This document shows positions 1 to 11,328 of a DNA stretch of 64,000 nt, in pieces. A model generated the notes under the pieces. The model was not told the origin of the DNA, made no database searches, and saw nothing but the letters and a program-made list of their open reading frames with translations. A program made the translations under genes and the position numbers. This DNA is from Siphonodentalium dalli (lineage: Eukaryota > Mollusca > Scaphopoda > Gadilida > Siphonodentaliidae), in NCBI GenBank assembly GCA_032622095.1, contig CP136069.1, forward strand, positions 31,934,342-31,998,341, written 5' to 3'. Every line of letters starts with the position of its first letter. Position 1 is the stretch's first letter.

Positions 1-3000
1 TTTAGTGATAGCGGACTAGCATCACTAATTTCACCCTCTGGGGACCTCATTCTGCTAAGGCCTCAACTTCTCTGGAAAGTTTCTTTATTATCAAATTGCT
101 ATAGAAACTTCTTCGCATAAATTCTATTTCCTTTTTATAGTATGGTCGTGGTACGCAAAAAAGGGGGTTGACCCAGAAGTTATTGGTAAAGAAGCGATTT
201 TGATGTCATTCAACGCGGGAGAATCTCTGGTACAACATATCCAAAATCCGCTAAAATCCGCTTTGGGGAAAATCCAGGATCCAAGATGGCGTCCAACATG
301 GCCGCCGTTAGTCAAAAGACTCTGACTGAGATTAATTCGATTATAGTGAGGATAAATGTTTTTTTTCACCTGCCATATACATTATTTTTCCACATGTGTA
401 TGGCAAAAATGGAACCGCTCATCGCAGATGGCCGCCAAAATGGCGGCCTAAACTCGAAAATTTGAAGTTTTTGCCTAATATCTTAAAGATCAGTTCCTGT
501 TGTTTGACAATGGTTCAAACTGGCGATTTTGCTTAGACTTATTCATGTTAATTCGGAATTAGAGCAATGAAAGATACCACAAATATGGTCCCAGACTCAT
601 CTACACCCTCAAAAATTCGATTTTACAGAATGCGGTATAAAATAACAATCGCCATTGGGATTCCAGTCATATATCAATAAGAAATGGACGTAACTGTACA
701 ATGTAAGTTGGGCATACCATTATCTATGAATACTCCAATTAAATGAAACCCAAATTGGCGCTTTGTCTTAAAATGGCTGCCAAAATGGCGGTAAAATATG
801 GAAAAGTGTCATTCAATCGATTATAAGTAGTGGTTAATGAATAAAATTGACTAAATAAATATAAATGTACACCTCTGTATGATGCCATTATGCTAGCTCT
901 ATGGAAAAACTTAAAAATCCGTACCCAAAATGGCTGCCAAAATGGCCACCCGATGTGAAAAATACTATTTTAGATCACTTCTTGTTATCACTTATTGCTC
1001 TCTGAACTGGGGTAAAATGGGTATACTCTTTCAATGGCGTGTCAACTGATCATTCCAGCAATGAGATGTGTAATCGTTTAGGTCATAGTTTACACCGGTC
1101 CTTCACTCATTAGTTCTAACGAACGCGGTATGAAATTTAACCAAAATCGGCTTTGGGGTTGTGGTCACATTTCATATTTAGGGATGAGCAGATCTTGTCT
1201 ACAAAATAATTGAGCTTTTCTTTTATTTGTGAACATTCTCAAATGGACCAAAAGAAATAATAAATGTTATCTAGACTCTGCCCAGCTTGTCATATAATGG
1301 AAGTTGTGACTGGTGGATGCACTTGATAGTTGGCTAATGTTTGTGCCTTATATACATAAACACTAATATTTATATTAATGGAGCCTTGGTTTATTTTCAA
1401 TCTTTTGGTGGCTTCCCGCGGGTTGGAAAATTTTAACTATTCGGGGTCGACCATCATTTCGTACACTTACCGTACACGGTCGCGATAGTCGCAAAAGAGG
1501 TTGTTCCAGAATAAGTAAGCAGAGAGCGATTTTGACTTCAGAATACCCTATCGGATATCGGATAAAATCAGCTTTGTGAAAACTTCTAAGATTCGAGATG
1601 GTATCCAATATGGCCCCAGACAACGATAGAAGTCATAAATAGGATATTTGCTCTTTGATTCCTTTTCGAAAAAAGAATTTTACGTGCATATATATCTCTT
1701 ATTGATTACAGTATTGTTTTAATCTGGAATATGTATGAAAAATCATGTTCCACAACCTCTTAAGAAGATTACCAAAACAGGAACGTGTCCGATTTATAGC
1801 CAGGTTGAGATACACTGAAAAAAAACCCTCTTTAGTTGGGCGGTTTCGATAGAGTAAAACATAATGACTATACATTTCTGCTAAACGGATTGTGAACGCA
1901 CATTTTTTAGACATCATTATTAGTGCTAGCTGGAACTAAATGTAGCCCATGGATTCCCTATTTCAACATGTACGAGAAGTGGTTTTACTCTTAGCTCTTT
2001 TCAGATATCAACTCTCCGGTGAATGGTGATGTCTTATGTCTCAGAAAATAATTGTGCGAAATACATATATGTATGAGGAATCTATCCCATACATTGTTTC
2101 CACATCGAATCAGTAAGTCCGTGGAGGTCTTCTTGTACAAGCGTGATTTTCAAACTCGAAACCGTCTTTACAAACAGTAAACGTTCATAGGAAATGACGT
2201 TGGTGCATGTCTAGAGTACGTCGTCTGCAGGAGATAGTTTTCATGTCAATAATTTGCAAATATTTCGTGCTCTGATCAGCATGGATGTAAGCATTATGTG
2301 GCAATTTGATTGTCTAGCATCCGGAAAAGAACATGTGCATTGTTCACATTTCTTTGACAAACATGTTGTTGGTCACCGTATGCATGTGGCATTTCTATCC
2401 AATGACAACCTTGAAATACCAGTTTACGCCTACATGTAGAGGAATGGTAATAACGTGGAAGCACTGGATATGCAGAAACGTCTACATCGAAGTACAGTAA
2501 ATAGTCTAAATTTTGCAGTTAGGTCGATGGTGCCAATATATATCATTGATGCAAATACCTGTCTCCATATCCGCCTTTTTACAACAGAACTGGGAATCAG
2601 ATAGAGCTGGTAACAACGGCGTATTATCTCATGACATTCACGCTACATGTACATTAAACTAAGTAAAGTGAACACATCAATGGAATAATAACAGATGCCT
2701 AAAAGCGCCAAAAACTACAACAAATGTATAGTCATTGTTGAGGTTAGTTGGCAATGATGACGTTTTTTAAACTATAATTTAATGTTGGTAATGGGATAGT
2801 AAACTAAATATTCTGAACATATGGAGGTAATTACCCATAACAGATACATAATAGGCTAAAATCGACCGGAATACTCAATGCGTTCAGATCCAGTCGTGGC
2901 GTACATTGTGCCTACAGATCATTGATGAAATTCACTCGATGTGTAGTATATATCGATATTTACTAGAATGTTTCTATCCACGTATACCCTCAGTCGCATG

Positions 3001-4904
3001 ACACGGAATTGTCACATTGAAGGTGAAGGGTATACAATGTACAATGCAGAATTTTCATTTTTACTCTTGACATTGAAGAAAATAATTTTACTTTGAAACT
3101 ACCTAGCTCCGATAACCAACTTGCCCACCCATTAAGTAAACCCCAGATTATTCGTGTCCTTTCAACTTTCCATCTTCGCCATCACTGGGTGACCCATTAT
3201 AGCCTGATGCTTCCGGACTAGAACACCGATGCCCATATATTTGATGGAAACGTCCCGAATGATCGTTATAAGTAGAACTATTGACACTGTGTACCGTAAG
3301 TGTACGAAATGATGGCTGACGCCGAATAGTTAATATTTGCCAACCCGCGGAAAGCCACCAAAAGATTGAAAATAAACCAAGGCTCCATTATTATAAATAT
3401 TAGTTTTGATATATATAAGGCACACATATAAGCCTACTATCAACTCTATCCACAAGTCACAACTTCCATTATATGACAAGCTGGGTAGAGTCTACCATTT
3501 TCGTTTTGAAAGCCATATTAAATACAATTTATTATTTCTTTTGGTCCATTTGAGAATGTTCACAAATAAAAGAAACGCTCAATTATTTTGTAGACAAAAT
3601 CTGCTTATCCCTAAATATCAAATGTGACCACAACCCCAAAGCCGATTTTGGTTAAATTTCATACCGCGTTCGTTAGAACTAATGAGTGAAGAACCGGAGT
3701 AAACCATAATCTAAACGATTACACATGTCATTGTTGGAATGATCAGTTGACACGACCATTGAAAGAGTATACCCATTGTACCCCAGATCAGAGAGCAATA
3801 AGTGATAAAAAGAAGTGATATAAAATAGTATTTTTCACATCGGGTGGCCATTTTGGGTACGGATTTTTAAGTTTTTCCATAGAGCTAGCATAATGACATC
3901 ATACAGATGTGTACATTTATATTTATTTAGTCAATTGTATTCATCAACCACTACTTATAATCGATTAAATGACACTCTGGGCAATATCTGCCATTTTCCA
4001 TATTTTGACCGCCATTTTGGAAGCCATTTTGAGACAAAGCGCCAATTTGGGTTTCACTGAATTGAAGTATTTATAGATAATGGTATGCCCAACTTATATT
4101 GTACAGTCTGTCCATTTCTTGTTGATATATGACTGGAATGATGGAATCCCAATGGCGATTTTTGTGAAATGTTTATACCGAGTTCTGTAAAATCGAATTT
4201 TTGAGGGTGTGGTTGAGTCTGAGACCCCATTTGTGGTATCTTTCATTGCTCCAATGCTGAATTAACATGAATAAGTCTAAGCAACGTCGCCAGTCTGAAC
4301 TAGTATCAAACAACAGGAACTGATCTTTGAGATATAAGGCAAAAACTTCAATTTTCCGAATTAGGCCGCCATTTTGGCGGCCATCTGGAACGAGGGGTTC
4401 CATTTTTTGTCATAAACAGGTGGCATAATATTTTACCTTCGCAAAAATGTATGCATTTGTATACATATGACAACATTTGTTCTCACTATAATCGAATTAA
4501 TCTCAGCCAGAGTTTCTTTTGACTAACGGCGGCCATGTTGGACGCCATCTTGGATCCTGGATTTTCCCCAAAGCGGATTTTGGATATGTTATACACGAGA
4601 TTATCCCGCGTCGAATGACACCAAAACCGCTCCTTTACCAATTTCTTCTTGGTCTAACCCTCCGACGACCATACTATTAGTTTTAGTTTCTCTATATCCC
4701 CAAATTGGCAGACGACACATTGCATGATCGAGGTTCCCAATGTTTGTACATCACAATATTCACCATTTAGGAACTTCAATCTGAGTCTATGTCTCCCATA
4801 GCAGGTGAGGCCATGCAGAATGAGGTCCAAGAGGTTAATTTAGTGATGCTAGCTCGCTGTGTCGGATAGCGTCACTGAATTCACCCTCTGGCACCTCATT
4901 CTGC
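1..4904. repeat. Large foldback (long inverted repeat) element, left edge cut by window
   Basis: The first 1.5 kb reads as the reverse complement of about 3290-4904. Anchors that pair are 270-350 with 4480-4570, 640-900 with 3880-4150, 1090-1180 with 3610-3700, and 1375-1480 with 3285-3392. The unpaired middle is about 1.5-3.29 kb. The outer end of the right arm is the 90-bp hairpin at 4815-4904, and the same hairpin is cut by position 1. No reading frame in the element resembles a transposase, so it is probably non-autonomous. The arms repeatedly contain short phrases of the type AAGATGGC and AAAATGGC. Confidence 0.8.
4815..4904. repeat. 90-bp hairpin repeat (family H90)
   Basis: This imperfect palindrome starts GCAGAATGAGG and ends CCTCATTCTGC. 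Its half-sites read GTGAATTTAGTGATGCTAG and its mirror, around a short G+C-rich loop. The same unit recurs at 6509-6601, 6681-6772, 7528-7619, 28354-28446 and 52080-52168, with a half copy at 1-55 and another near 7290-7330. Confidence 0.8.
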
Positions 4905-4919
4905 AAACAGGCTTGGTTG

Positions 4920-5235
4920 GAAATTTAATACCATAGAAGGGGTGAGTTCATTTAATACCATAGAAGGTGTGAGTTCATTTAATACCATAGAATGTGTGAG
5001 TTCATTTGATACCACAGAAGGTGTGAGTTCATTTAATAGCATAGAAGGTGTGAGTTCATTTAATACCATAGAATGTGTGAGTTCATTTAATACTGTAGAA
5101 GGTGTGGGTTCATTTATTACCATAGAAGGTGTGAGTTCATTTAATACCATAGAAGGTGTGAGTTCATTTAATACCATAGAAGGTGTGAGTTCATTTAATA
5201 TTGTAGAAGGTGTGAGTTCATTTAATACCATATAT
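4920..5235. repeat. 27-bp tandem repeat array, about 11.5 copies
   Basis: The unit contains GTGAGTTCATTTAATACCAT and recurs every 27 bp with a few substitutions. Because 27 is a multiple of three and no unit holds a stop, the array is open on both strands. It translates as a 9-residue repeat (SSFNTIEGV on plus, LNELTPSMV on minus). This looks like a minisatellite, not a gene: there is no start context, splice signal or flanking coding sequence. Confidence 0.9.
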
Positions 5236-5760
5236 TTACACACTAAGTGTTGTCATCACTAAATCCAGCATTCTGATTGGTCGGCGCCCACGTGGCTAGT
5301 TGCAGTTATTTCTCGGTGAATGCGCAACGCCTAATAACACCAAGGATACGTCATTAGGTTTGGAAAGACGAACGCGTAGTGCTTTGGGCGCATTTTGACT
5401 CGCGCAGGATTGACTTAATACATCATCGGGTTTCAACATGAAGAGAAATTGTTCCTATTAACTTTTGCCAAGGGTGCTATTGGGTATTTTGGGCTGATCT
5501 TGTCACGATACACTTTTCGATTTAAATATATTTACAAAAGTGGCTTTTTCGCTAAATGTATATAAATATAAGGATTAACTGTCATGTGGACTATTTTTAT
5601 GGAGATGTAACGGTGATGTAAGTGGACATAACTTGTATGTAAAACCCTTCGGGTTTTACACAAGTTATGTCCACTTACCTCACCGTTACATCTCCATAAA
5701 AACAGTCCACATGACAGTTAATCCTTATATATAAGGCGTGAGTTCACTGGTTCACATTAC
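5236..5760. repeat. Dispersed repeat with terminal perfect hairpin
   Basis: The sequence has an inverted, diverged copy at 58441-58862. It includes a long hairpin at about 5567-5737, whose arms contain ATAAGGATTAACTGTCATGT and its complement around ACAAGTTATGTCCACTTAC. No coding sequence is seen. Confidence 0.75.
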
Positions 5761-5869
5761 ATTAAACGACATCTAGCTACTTTATTAATGTTTGCACACA
5801 AACAGTAAAATCGTTTACATCTATTAATAAATATTTTATATGGTGTATTGATTTTAAAATGATTTATGT

Positions 5870-6110
5870 TAAGTTGGAATTAATTTATCTTTTAATTTCC
5901 ATTTGACTTCTATTAAGTTGGAATTAATTTATCTTTTAATTTCCATTTGACTTCTATTAAGTTGGAATTAATTTAGCTTTTAATTTTCATTCGACTTCTA
6001 TTAAGTTGGAATTAATTTATCTTTTAATTTCCATTTGACTTCTATTAAGTTGGAATTAATTTAGCTTTTAATTTCCATTTGACTTCTATTAAGTTGGAAT
6101 TGACTTATTG
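5870..6110. repeat. 44-bp tandem repeat, about 5.5 copies
   Basis: The AT-rich unit begins TAAGTTGGAATTAATTTA and recurs every 44 bp (first two starts at 5870 and 5914). Copies differ at only a few positions, for example TTTATC versus TTTAGC. Confidence 0.9.
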
Positions 6111-6469
6111 ATTATTAGTTTTTATTTGAAGTCGTATTTGACCAAATGGCCACCAATATGTGCTGAGGAAAATTTCAATTCATGGATGCAAACGGAATTC
6201 TTGGGACTTAATTTACGATGTGCTTCAAAAGCATGCAGTTGGAATTACCCCCAATATATACAGAAAGTTCCATGAAGAGATACAGATTCATTTCGATTAA
6301 ATTTTTCTTCAGATTATCCACAACTACGGTCATGGTGGCGGGGGTGTGTCACTCCACTGGGGTTGTACCAAAGATGTCGTCGAACTGGCTCGTCATGAAA
6401 TCAAGAAACTACAACGACAATCAAATTTATAAACGAGACTGTTATCACCTGTTATTACCATGCTAATAC
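6111..6469. other. No gene recognised
   Basis: AT-rich sequence with one short plus-strand frame (6218-6466) that has no recognisable motif. I see nothing functional. Confidence 0.5.
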
Positions 6470-6803
6470 GACGTAAGGGCAAGCCTGAGTTTAGTGTGCC
6501 GGTCATTTGCAGAATGAGATCACCGGAGGGTGAATTTAGCGAAGCTATCCCACATTGCGGGCTAGCATCACCAAACTCACCCTGTGGGGACCTCATTTTG
6601 CATGGCCTCAAAGTAATATAATCTATGTGAAGACAGAAATTTGATAATAAAGAAACTGTGCAGAGAAGTTGAAGCCTAATCAGAATGAAGTCCCCAGAGG
6701 CTAAATTTAGCGATGCTAGCCCGCTATGTGGGATAGCGTTACTTAATTCACCCTGTGGGGACCTCATTCTGCAAATGACAGCCACATTACACTCAGGCTT
6801 GCC
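6470..6803. repeat. Composite of two H90 hairpins with inverted flanks
   Basis: H90 hairpins lie at 6509-6601 and 6681-6772. The outer flanks are also inverted: GGCAAGCCTGAGTTTAGTGT near 6477 mirrors the text ending GCTTGCC at about 6803. The unit therefore looks like a MITE with nested palindromes. The short frames on both strands are shadows of the palindrome. Confidence 0.7.
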
Positions 6804-7135
6804 TAACGGTACGTTTACACGCTGGACATTTTGCATAACAATTCGTCGTAGTAAAGGGTTGAGGTTTGCCAGGATATGAACGGAAACTGGTTATAAATTT
6901 AACAAACCCAACAGTTTGCTTCATGCGCGTGAGATCTAAACAATTCCAGACCAGGGCTCGTATTCACCAACTGGGTTTATTTTATAAATATGGTGGTTTA
7001 TTTGGGTGTGGTTGAACGTACAGGATACATTCGCTAGCGGTTACGACACACAGTTTCGTCGATGGTTGACTCGACCTACAGTAATCCCCTAAAAAATCGA
7101 CTTTTTTGGTAACTTTTCAGGATTTAATCGGTATG
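6804..7135. other. No gene recognised
   Basis: I see no coding, RNA or repeat feature here that can be supported. Confidence 0.5.
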
Positions 7136-7650
7136 CTATGGTAGATCTAGGATCAGATTGAAGTTCCCCAGTTGAAGTTGGTGATGATCACCCATTGGGC
7201 ACCTCGATTATGGATTTTACCTTCTGTATATTAGTGGATATATAGAAACTTCCCAGATTGGAAAACGTAACTAAAAACAAAGTTAGCTAGCATCACCATA
7301 TTCACCCTCTGTAGACCTCATTCTGCATAGGCCTCATCTTCCGGGAAGTATCTATAGTCTCAAAGTAACATTGTTTTTATTTACATTTCCCTTCTAGTAA
7401 GTTTCTATATCCCCTAATTTGCAGAAGATAAAATTCATAATTGAGGTGCCCAATGGGTGAACATCACCAACTTCAACTGGGGAACTTCAATCTGATCCTA
7501 GGTCTGCCATATGAGTTGAGGGCCTTAGCAGAATGAGGTCCCCAGAGGGTGAATTTAGTGATGCTAGCCCGCTATGCGGGATAGCGTCACTAAAGTCACC
7601 CTCTGAGGACCTCTTCTGCAAATGACAGACACGCTATTTGCAGGCTTGCA
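7136..7650. repeat. Inverted-repeat element ending in H90 hairpin
   Basis: The sequence at 7140-7250 (TCTAGGATCAGATTGAAGTT and onward) is the reverse complement of 7395-7495. A half H90 unit lies at 7290-7330 and a complete one at 7528-7619. It has the same architecture as the ends of the foldback at 1-4904. No coding content. Confidence 0.7.
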
Positions 7651-8227
7651 TAAAACTCACATACATGTGTGATTGCGCATTCAGATCACGTGCGTATGCA
7701 ATCGACTCCTGCAGCAGACAGGCGACAACATAATTATTATGTCACCAATAATTATACCATAGTATTACCATACACACATTTATATCCACGCATATGAACG
7801 TCTACATACACGTGTACAGGTACACCCCCTCGAAGATATTCATATTTATATTAATAAATACTTGCTTCTGTGTATTCCCACATATTTGATATGTATTTAT
7901 ATTATTCTTTCATTTGTAAATGAGTACAATATACATGTAGTACCCATGAATTTCAAATTAGACGATGAGTTTATAATAATAAATTCAAAAATTGAAAACT
8001 GAGTCTCTTCTGCAATCCATACTGGAGGGACTGTGGGAAATTCACACTATTATGGACGCCTTGCGTATATATAAGCGCATAGAGTGCAGCGTTTCCCAAC
8101 CATGGTGATAAAAAACCTGCGTATATCAGAGGTCCTTTGAAGCAACGATATTTATAAGTAAACAAAGCCTTGTTTTCCAGAGAATTTCGATTTGTAGCGT
8201 TATCAGAAAATGCATGTAAGCAATATA
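7651..8227. other. No gene recognised, AT-rich
   Basis: AT-rich spacer with short TA and ATA runs. The minus-strand frame at 7971-8255 runs into the neighbouring MITE and shows no motif. Confidence 0.5.
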
Positions 8228-8684
8228 TTAACCCTTTACCCAACAAAGCGGCCAAAAATGCCCAAATAAAGCTTCAACAGCCTACAATATCTTCGGTCTG
8301 TCTCAATAAAACCATACAAATATGGATATCATTGGAACCGATTCATTGACCACATTGTGATGGTTACAGTTATGCCCTGTGCCAATGCATTCTCTTAAAA
8401 TATGCGAGTCGACCATAGGTCGCCTCGCATATATAACAGAATGCATTGGCCTAAAAATATTCTTTTTTTTAACACTTTTTACCATTTTTTCTTACATTCT
8501 TTAACAATTTTATAATTTTTTCTTTCATTTTTTATCATATTTTTCTACATTCTTTGACAATTTTATCATTTTTAATATGTGTTAAGCCAATGCATTCTCT
8601 TATATATGCGAGGCGACCTATGGTCGACTCGCATATATAAGAGAATGCATTGGCACAGGGCCGTTCTGTTGGGTAAAGGGTTGA
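8228..8684. mobile_element. TTAA-flanked MITE, double-hairpin family (copy 1)
   Basis: The ends are TTAACCCTTTACCCAACA and its near-complement GTTGGGTAAAGGGTTGA. Inside are two inverted hairpins of about 55 bp built on AATGCATTCTCTTATATATG, with a central TCGACCATAGGTCG-type core, separated by an AT-rich spacer. Copies 2 and 3 are at 45872-46271 and 60415-60814. TTAA target sites and CCC(T)TT termini are typical of piggyBac-derived non-autonomous elements; that assignment is from family knowledge. Confidence 0.85.
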
Positions 8685-9873
8685 ACGATTGTATAATCAC
8701 TTTACATTTTTCTATCACGGTAAATGATATATAAAGTCGCGGACATGTTAGATGATTAATCACACTCAGGGCTTCACGCGAATGGCCGGGCTAAACAGCA
8801 TCAACCCAACCGATACCCAAACTGTTATGGCCCGAAAAGGTTTGGTCTACGCCCATACATGTAGTGATACCAGGGTGACACTTGTAGCTCTGTGCGTGTA
8901 TCAAATAAAGCGATGTCATGGATTTTGGGACGACGTGTTTTGTGTGTTTGGTTAATTTGTTTCTGTAGGTATAGTGGTTGTGGGAAACGTTAAATATTTT
9001 CAAATTTAATTGTAGTCGGTATACTTGTCTAATATAAGTAATTGTTTGCAATGTTTGCTTTCGAATGCCAAATGCTATTTTCAAAGACAATTTTCTGACA
9101 CTTAGCATACATACATTTATACGGAAAGTGCCACCGGTTACGGATATTCCAAACCTATATACCTAAATTTTCGTCTGAACACGCAGTTTTCGTCGAAAGT
9201 GACTCTCCTGTTCTAACCCTCTCTCGTCGACGAGTTATATATCTCTATCCCACAGCGCAATCCGCATTGAACATGTGAACGGTTTGATGTTAGTTATAAT
9301 CCAGATTATTACTGTACAAGAGGAAAATATCGCCATGTACACACATATCGTCGCCTTATGTATACAGGATCATACAGTCAAATGGATGTAAGTCTGTGTT
9401 TGGGCAAAATCGGATTTGCATGCGCAAACACTTTCCTGCCACATCTTCAGCTTGTGTCAAAACGTCGAACCTGGATACATCTCGGTTTTGAAGTGGTAAC
9501 CGTAACACGGTGTTGGTGGTTAATGCAGTATTTATCAGGGTGACACCACTTTGCAGGCGATCAATTACTTAAAGGATAGCTGTGAGTGCTCCCGCTGTGT
9601 TTTCCTCATGGTAAGGACTAAGGACTGACCTTCAGCACATTTTCAAACTTTTGTCTCGGGTGTACGCGCACACGAGCACAGCAAGCGTTGAGTAAATCCA
9701 CCCGCTACGGTAATGCCCAAAGTAAGTGACCACTTAACGACAGAAAGATTACAATAGATATTAAGGGATTTAGTGGAATGCATACATTAGTCTGAATACT
9801 CTGGTCATAGAGGTACTGTACAATATGATATGTTTTAAAACATGAATAAAACATACCATGACCATGTATATGA
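8685..9873. other. No gene recognised
   Basis: Several frames of 60-105 codons occur on both strands (for example 8791-9108 minus and 9705-9959 minus). None has a domain, signal peptide or convincing splice signals. I treat the stretch as intergenic. Confidence 0.5.
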
Positions 9874-10375
9874 TTAAAGGTACGGTTGGCCTTGGCGGTG
9901 GGTATCCTGTGAAAATATTTCCACCCGTCAAAAACCGCCACAAACAGAAAGAACAACAAAATGTAGACAGACTTTGTCCGTATACAAATAAGAAATATCG
10001 CATAAACAGTATGTTATTGTCATATTTTTTACCATTGTTATGTAAACAAAGGCATAAAAAGTAACTTTTCTGGTGTTTGTTTATATTATGATGATAAACA
10101 TAAAGAGCGTTCTTTGGGGGTGAATTCCTGATATGGAACGAATAAAGAGCGTTTATGCCATTTGTGTGTGATTAGCCAGCAGCATAGTGTTGTCTTCTGT
10201 AACACAATCAGGCTCTTGCTTAGGTAAAATATAGTAAATCTTTATGATAACATGCTGTTTACGCGATGGTCATGGTATATATGAACGAAACTGTATGCGT
10301 TTTAATGTTTTTCTGTTTACGGTGAATGGAACAAATATGAATATTTTCGACAACTAAGGCCTCACGTGCCTTTAA
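9874..10375. mobile_element. 502-bp TTAA-flanked MITE (inverted copy at 34247-34748)
   Basis: The element begins TTAAAGGTACGGTTGGCC and ends GGCCTCACGTGCCTTTAA, so the termini are imperfect inverted repeats inside TTAA. A second copy of exactly the same length, 502 bp, sits in opposite orientation at 34247-34748. A diverged end lies at about 43921-44015. The element encodes nothing; frames seen in it (9858-10064) are fortuitous. Confidence 0.85.
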
Positions 10376-10422
10376 AACATACCAGACTTTGTCCATAAGA
10401 TATATTTATAAAATTCAAACTT

Positions 10423-10713
10423 ATGTCTGAAAATCTCATGTGCCCCATCGTATCCACAGGTCACTGTCACAATAGACCCCCAGCACCCAAATACATATAT
10501 ATAAGACACATATGTCGTTGGGTGCTGGGGTCTATTGTGCCAGGCACATGTGGTTTGCAACTGTGGAGTGTGGACTATCAGTGCGACGTCTGTCATAATC
10601 AGTTGTCCGAAGTTACAAATGATAAAACAAGATGCAAATTTATCAATATTGGTGGTGATTCCACCCTGATCAAGAGCCAAGACTCATGTAGGAAATGCAT
10701 GTGGAAGAGATAA
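10423..10713 (+). other. Uncertain plus-strand frame with Cys pairs, overlapping a hairpin
   Basis: The frame is 96 codons long. Its first part crosses a 22-bp-arm hairpin (10469-10539, arms containing GACCCCCAGCACCCAA). The downstream part carries CDVC, a further Cys and CRKC, a pattern that could bind zinc. It ends at a stop near 10711. I do not recognise the family. It could be the last exon of a plus-strand gene whose acceptor is upstream of about 10560, or chance. Confidence is low. Confidence 0.2.
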
Positions 10714-10765
10714 TAATACAAACAAACATTGCTAACATGTAAATATATATCTTTATTGCCTCCTT

Positions 10766-11005
10766 CTAAGGAGAGATTGAATATATTACAATAATATACA
10801 CAGATGACAGTATAAATAGTGGCGTTGCTGTGTTACTGTTTGTGTTAGATTCAGCTTCGTTTTCGCCGTCTGTTTCGCTTTCACTGCTCGAGTTTGTGAC
10901 TGGTTTCGGTCGTTCCATCGGTTCGAAACGGTAGGGCTCTATGCCCTCATATACTTCATATTCACTTTCGTCAGAACTGTAATCGTCCGTGTCGCTATCG
11001 GTCAT
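10766..11005 (-). CDS. Acidic N-terminal exon, possibly P2X7 C-domain-like protein (partial)
   Basis: The frame starts MTDSDTDDYSSDESEYEVYE, followed by a GIEPYRFEP motif at about residues 21-29 and an acidic Ser/Glu-rich stretch to about residue 56. A short acidic N-terminus followed by PYRFEP or PYxFEP is what I remember at the start of invertebrate proteins annotated as P2X-purinoceptor-7-like, which go on to a Cys-rich domain. That Cys-rich part is not in this frame. The hydrophobic end after about residue 57 is probably intron read-through. The start ATG is at 11005. No downstream exon could be fixed to the left, and the nearby plus-strand Cys-rich frame is on the wrong strand. It may be a solo or dead exon. 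Confidence 0.35.
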   Translation of the reverse strand: MTDSDTDDYSSDESEYEVYEGIEPYRFEPMERPKPVTNSSSESETDGENEAESNTNSNTATPLFILSSVYIIVIYSISP

Positions 11006-11328
11006 TTTATCCGTGACAATATAAATTTTTACTTCGAGAAATACCAGTTTTCCAATATGGCCGTCTTTGTTTTGATAGTACGGGGATTCCCCTAATCGCT
11101 ACGTCACATGATGAATCATGTGACGCGCCGACAGCTGATCATGTGACAATCACGTGACTGCGTCTACAGTAGACGATCTTCGGCTTTATTCGGAATTTTT
11201 TTTTTTGTTATAAAAACAAAACTAGCGATAAAACACACGATTATTTTGGCAAAATGGACATTTTAATTATATAATATTAAGATATTGAAAGAATATTTTA
11301 TTTTTTTTATCAGAACAATATTCCTTTA
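11006..11328. other. Non-coding stretch between putative exon and LINE
   Basis: It contains a palindromic CACATGATGAATCATGTGACG-type segment near 11105-11125, homopolymer A/T runs, and a TTAA at 11326-11329 where LINE similarity stops. The left flank of that TTAA, read on minus, starts TTAAAGGAATATTGTTC, which resembles another MITE end. Confidence 0.5.

Noticed and set aside
4896-5262. Two opposed repeat-protein frames
   Set aside because: A product of the 27-bp minisatellite period; no gene signals.
10372-10680. 102-codon minus frame through the hairpin at 10469-10539
   Set aside because: Its second half is generated by the palindrome, and the first half shows no family signature.
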